From: Aquimarina pacifica
Lineage (GTDB): Bacteria; Bacteroidota; Bacteroidia; Flavobacteriales; Flavobacteriaceae
NCBI RefSeq assembly: GCF_000520955.1
Contig: NZ_JACC01000026.1
Location: 1 to 64,000 of the forward strand
Length of the DNA: 64,000 nucleotides
Direction of reading: 5' to 3'
In this document: positions 60,980 to 64,000 of the stretch, in pieces
Layout: each line of letters starts with the position of its first letter
How positions within the stretch are numbered: the first letter of the stretch is position 1
Position numbers and translations under genes: made by a program
Notes under the pieces: model-generated
Told to the model about the DNA's origin: nothing
Seen by the model: only the letters and a program-made list of their open reading frames with translations
Databases searched by the model: none

Positions 60980-62146
60980 TTGCAACAACCTATATCTATA
61001 ACAGGAATTTCTTCGATATCTCCACTGGGAGTATCTTCAGAGGAGATTTGGTCGAAGTATCAGGAATCTTCTCACTGTATTACCGTAGAAAATTTTGAGA
61101 AAGAGCAAGCACTTGTTGCGAGATTAGGAGCGGATGCAAGACAGCAAATAGAAATACTACGATCAGAAAGTTCACATTACGAGCCCTTAGATAATTCTGT
61201 CTTATTTGCGATACATGCGGCAAGAAATGCCATTTTGCAAGCAGGTTGGCAAGGAAATCAAGATTTTGGGATTAATATTGGATCTTCTCGGGGAGCCACA
61301 GGTCTTTTTGAGAAATATTTTAAGGAGTTTTTGGATAGGGGCAGGTCTTCGACACTAAGCTCGCCCACAACTACATTAGGAAATATCTCCTCATGGGTTG
61401 CCCATGACTTACAAACCAAAGGTCCAGATATTAGCCATTCGATTACTTGTTCAACCGCGTTACATGCAGTCCTTAATGGTGTAGCGTGGCTACAATCAGG
61501 ATTAACAGATACTTTTTTGGTAGGAGGGAGTGAAGCACCGCTTACGCCTTTTACCATTGCCCAGATGAAAGCACTTAAAATTTATGCAACAGATGAGATG
61601 TCTGATTATCCGTGTCAGGCAATGAATTGGAGTAAAACGCAGAATTCTATGTTTCTGGGAGAAGGAGCAGCTATTGCCTGTTTAGAAAAAGGTTACCAGA
61701 AAAATGCAGTAGCACTTATACAGGGAATAGGATATGCGACCGAACCGCTAAAACACAATATTTCTATTTCTACAGATGCTATTTGTTTTCAAAAATCTAT
61801 GAAGATGGCATTGGGTAATATACCCCCCGAAAGTATAGATGCTATAGTAATGCATGCTCCTGGTACGATAAAGGGAGATCGGGCAGAATATAATGCTATA
61901 AAAGCCGTTTTTGAAGAAGAGCTACCTGCATTAACCACTAATAAGTGGAAAATCGGGCATACCTTTGGAGCTAGTGGTATTCTTAGTCTAGAATTAGGAG
62001 TACTTATGCTCAAAAATCAGGAGTTTATAACAGTTCCTTATGCAGAGGAGCAGGAGTTTCCCAAAAAATTAAATAAAATAATAGTAAACGCAGTAGGTTT
62101 TGGTGGGAATGCCGTGAGTATTCTATTAGAAAGACCAAGCCAATAA
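60980..62146 (+). CDS. Beta-ketoacyl synthase (KAS I/II-like)
   Basis: 388 residues starting at TTG 60980; the family start (QQPISITGISSISPLG) follows at once and no ATG is nearby. The catalytic triad is visible: Cys157 in ITCSTALHA, His in IVMHAPGTIKGDRAEYNAI and His in KIGHTFGASGILSLELG. It joins acyl and malonyl units on acyl carrier protein. bioB follows after 105 bp in the same direction, so a role in making the pimeloyl precursor of biotin is plausible, but it is inferred from position only. Confidence 0.9.
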   Translation: MQQPISITGISSISPLGVSSEEIWSKYQESSHCITVENFEKEQALVARLGADARQQIEILRSESSHYEPLDNSVLFAIHAARNAILQAGWQGNQDFGINIGSSRGATGLFEKYFKEFLDRGRSSTLSSPTTTLGNISSWVAHDLQTKGPDISHSITCSTALHAVLNGVAWLQSGLTDTFLVGGSEAPLTPFTIAQMKALKIYATDEMSDYPCQAMNWSKTQNSMFLGEGAAIACLEKGYQKNAVALIQGIGYATEPLKHNISISTDAICFQKSMKMALGNIPPESIDAIVMHAPGTIKGDRAEYNAIKAVFEEELPALTTNKWKIGHTFGASGILSLELGVLMLKNQEFITVPYAEEQEFPKKLNKIIVNAVGFGGNAVSILLERPSQ

Positions 62147-62198
62147 AGTATTGTTGAAGACATAATTAAAGAGTATCTTTCAATTTGATGTTTCTTGA

Positions 62199-62230
62199 TT
62201 GTGTTTTTTGATTATAAACAATTACTTTTG
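62199..62230 (+). promoter_or_regulatory. Probable promoter of bioB
   Basis: TTG (62199-62201), 21 nt, then TACTTTTG (62223-62230). The predicted start near 62237 lies 15 nt before the bioB ATG at 62252. Confidence 0.6.
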
Positions 62231-62251
62231 AACACATACATACAACTTTTT

Positions 62252-63355
62252 ATGAGCGATATTAGACACGATTGGACAAAGCAAGAGATTCTTGATATCT
62301 ATAATACCCCGATGATGGATTTGCTGTATAAGGCAGCAAGTATTCATCGTCAATACCACGACCCTAATACGGTACAGGTATCTACATTATTATCAATCAA
62401 AACAGGAGGATGCCCCGAGGATTGTGGGTATTGTCCACAAGCTGCTCGATATCATACTGATATAGAGGGTAATGATCTAATGGGAGTACAGCAAGTAAAA
62501 GCGCAAGCATTACGTGCAAAAGCTTCAGGAAGTTCTAGAGTATGTATGGGTGCGGCATGGCGTAATGTAAAAGATGGTCCTGAGTTTGATAATGTACTTG
62601 AGATGGTACGTACCATCAATAAATTGGATATGGAGGTATGTTGTACGTTGGGAATGATTACCGAAAATCAAGCACAACGTTTGGCAGAAGCAGGACTTTA
62701 TGCTTATAATCACAACCTTGATACATCAGAAGAATATTATAAAGAAGTAATTTCTACTAGAGGATATGAAGATCGCTTAAAAACCATTGATAATGTACGA
62801 AAAACAAATGTAACTGTTTGTAGCGGTGGGATTATTGGTATGGGAGAAGATGTAGAAGACCGTGCAGGAATGTTGGTAGCTCTTGCCAAATTAAGTCCTC
62901 AACCAGAATCGGTGCCTATTAACGCATTGGTAGCAGTAGAAGGAACTCCTATGGAGGAAGAGAAGCCTGTACCAATTTGGGATATGATTCGTATGGTAGC
63001 GACGACCAGAATAGTAATGCCACAAACTCAAGTCAGATTATCTGCAGGACGAACAGATATGAGTAGAGAAGGACAAGCGATGTGTTTCTTTGCAGGGGCA
63101 AATTCTATTTTTGCAGGAGATAAACTATTAACAACTCCTAATCCAGATGTTCATGAGGATATGGAGATGTTTGCACTTTTGGGATTAACACCACAAAAAC
63201 CATTTGTTAAAAAGGCACAACCGAATACCGTTGAAGCCAAAGATTCTCAATTCGAAGCAAAAGGAGAAAAACCAAAATGGTCACGACCAGAGCATAAGAT
63301 TGAAAGAAATGAAGTTGCTAAGCAAAGTAAGAAAGAGCGTGTAGCCGATAAGTAA
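62252..63355 (+). CDS. bioB: Biotin synthase
   Basis: 367 residues from the ATG at 62252 (MSDIRHDWTKQEILDIYN), the usual family start. The radical-SAM cluster ligands are Cys54, Cys58 and Cys61 in CPEDCGYCPQ. Other BioB features are KASGSSRVCMGAAWR, YNHNLDTSEEYY, CSGGIIGMGE, LSAGRTDMS and GANSIFAGDKLLTT. It inserts sulfur into dethiobiotin. A charged, lysine-rich tail of about 50 residues extends past the barrel, as in other Flavobacteriia. A JmjC-like gene follows after 178 bp. Confidence 0.97.
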   Translation: MSDIRHDWTKQEILDIYNTPMMDLLYKAASIHRQYHDPNTVQVSTLLSIKTGGCPEDCGYCPQAARYHTDIEGNDLMGVQQVKAQALRAKASGSSRVCMGAAWRNVKDGPEFDNVLEMVRTINKLDMEVCCTLGMITENQAQRLAEAGLYAYNHNLDTSEEYYKEVISTRGYEDRLKTIDNVRKTNVTVCSGGIIGMGEDVEDRAGMLVALAKLSPQPESVPINALVAVEGTPMEEEKPVPIWDMIRMVATTRIVMPQTQVRLSAGRTDMSREGQAMCFFAGANSIFAGDKLLTTPNPDVHEDMEMFALLGLTPQKPFVKKAQPNTVEAKDSQFEAKGEKPKWSRPEHKIERNEVAKQSKKERVADK

Positions 63356-63533
63356 GACGGTTGGCTTGATTGTTTTACTTCCGAAAATAGGCTCGAAAAA
63401 ATATTTTTTTATAAAATATGCCCTGTTGAGCAACGTTAAGTTTTATAGGAACTATCTGTTTAGTAATCATTTTTGTTGCAATAGAAACAATAGGTATACT
63501 TGGTTATAGCATACTAGTAAAGGAGTTCAGTAC

Positions 63534-64000
63534 GTGAAATTAGATTTAGAACAAATACCCAGAATACAACATATTACCAAAGCACAATTTCTTAAAGAAT
63601 ATGTAGAACCCCAAAAACCGGTAATAATAGAGCGGTTGATAGAGGATTGGCAAGCATACAAGAAATGGGATTTGGATTATGTTGATAAGGTGGCGGGTCA
63701 TAAAACAATTCCGTTATATGACGATAGACCGGTTTCTTCTGATCGAAAATTTAATGAAGCGCATACTCGTATGAAAATGAGCGAGTATATTCAATTACTA
63801 AAAAAAGGTCCTACAAACTATCGTATTTTTTTATACAATTTATTCAAAGAATCCCCAGAGCTTCAGAATGATTTTACCTATCCTGATCTTGGGGTTAAAT
63901 TTATGAAAAAAATGCCCATGTTATTTTTTGGTGGTATGGGATCTAAGGTTGTAATGCATTACGATATTGATTTGGCCAATATTCTTCATTTTCATTTTAA
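63534..64000 (+). CDS. Cupin-like (JmjC-type) oxygenase, N-terminal part (truncated by window end)
   Basis: 155 whole codons from a GTG at 63534; an AGGAG 7 nt upstream is a true Shine-Dalgarno site, rare in this window, and supports this start. The sequence fits the cupin_8/JmjC family: PKPVIIERLIEDWQAYKKWD, MKMSEYIQLLKKG, LFFGGMGSKVVMHYDID, with the iron-binding HxD as His-Tyr-Asp. Members hydroxylate protein or small-molecule substrates using 2-oxoglutarate. It may be cotranscribed with bioB. The second His of the site lies beyond the window. Confidence 0.82.
   Translation, partial: MKLDLEQIPRIQHITKAQFLKEYVEPQKPVIIERLIEDWQAYKKWDLDYVDKVAGHKTIPLYDDRPVSSDRKFNEAHTRMKMSEYIQLLKKGPTNYRIFLYNLFKESPELQNDFTYPDLGVKFMKKMPMLFFGGMGSKVVMHYDIDLANILHFHF

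Overview
The window looks like chromosome from a marine member of the Flavobacteriaceae (Bacteroidota), perhaps Aquimarina-like; the genus is inference. The evidence is AT-rich DNA, upstream elements of the Bacteroidota type (TTG about 19-21 nt before TAnnTTTG), few Shine-Dalgarno sites, a type IX secretion (T9SS) sorting domain, a DUF1501/DUF1800 pair, a B-type succinate dehydrogenase, a two-part RHS system and alginate-type polysaccharide lyases.

Layout. 1-5.7 kb: the tail of an immunity-like gene, a barrel protein, a DUF547 protein, a MetA-like outer-membrane protein and a di-haem peroxidase lipoprotein. 5.8-14.3 kb: a GGCT-fold protein, penicillin-binding protein 1C, a heparinase II/III-type lyase with a YciI-like lipoprotein, a second MetA-like paralogue, a CYTH protein and DNA polymerase IV. 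14.4-18.2 kb: sdhCAB with its own promoter and terminator. 18.2-33.8 kb: mostly housekeeping and membrane genes, including a membrane M28 peptidase, a CBS-domain protein, a GIDE-like membrane protein, an HDAC-like deacetylase, metG, the DUF1501/DUF1800 pair, an LD-carboxypeptidase and a YraN protein. 33.9-39.6 kb: a tandem duplication of a two-gene module, a multi-TM AraC-type regulator followed by an NHL-type beta-propeller lipoprotein. The two lipoprotein genes share a promoter of identical geometry, and a further motif recurs in every gap of the module. 39.6-43.0 kb: mfd.

43.0-44.5 kb is the most unusual part. It is a gene-free stretch with an array of degenerate units. Each unit has a conserved loop containing CTGGGGTAGGACTAAGGTA closed by a stem that changes in a compensated way between copies, and most units end in a terminator-like hairpin. 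Next comes a single structured RNA candidate of about 200 nt. I regard this as the best candidate for an undescribed element here.

44.5-57.9 kb: an OmpH/Skp-like protein, a lipoprotein, then a two-polypeptide RHS shell whose C-terminus is a JAB/JAMM-like putative toxin, followed after 7 nt by a lipoprotein that is the likely immunity protein. After it lie REP-like palindromes, hairpins, a RAYT transposase with a substituted HUH motif, two tandem duplications and a decayed gene fragment. 58.2-64 kb: a PL7 alginate lyase lipoprotein with an Asp-rich repeat linker, a Coa1-like protein, and a ketosynthase-bioB-JmjC-like cluster that runs off the end.

The genes do not form one pathway. Themes that recur are surface polysaccharide breakdown, envelope sensing, and polymorphic-toxin competition with its mobile debris. 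I saw no rRNA, tRNA or CRISPR array.
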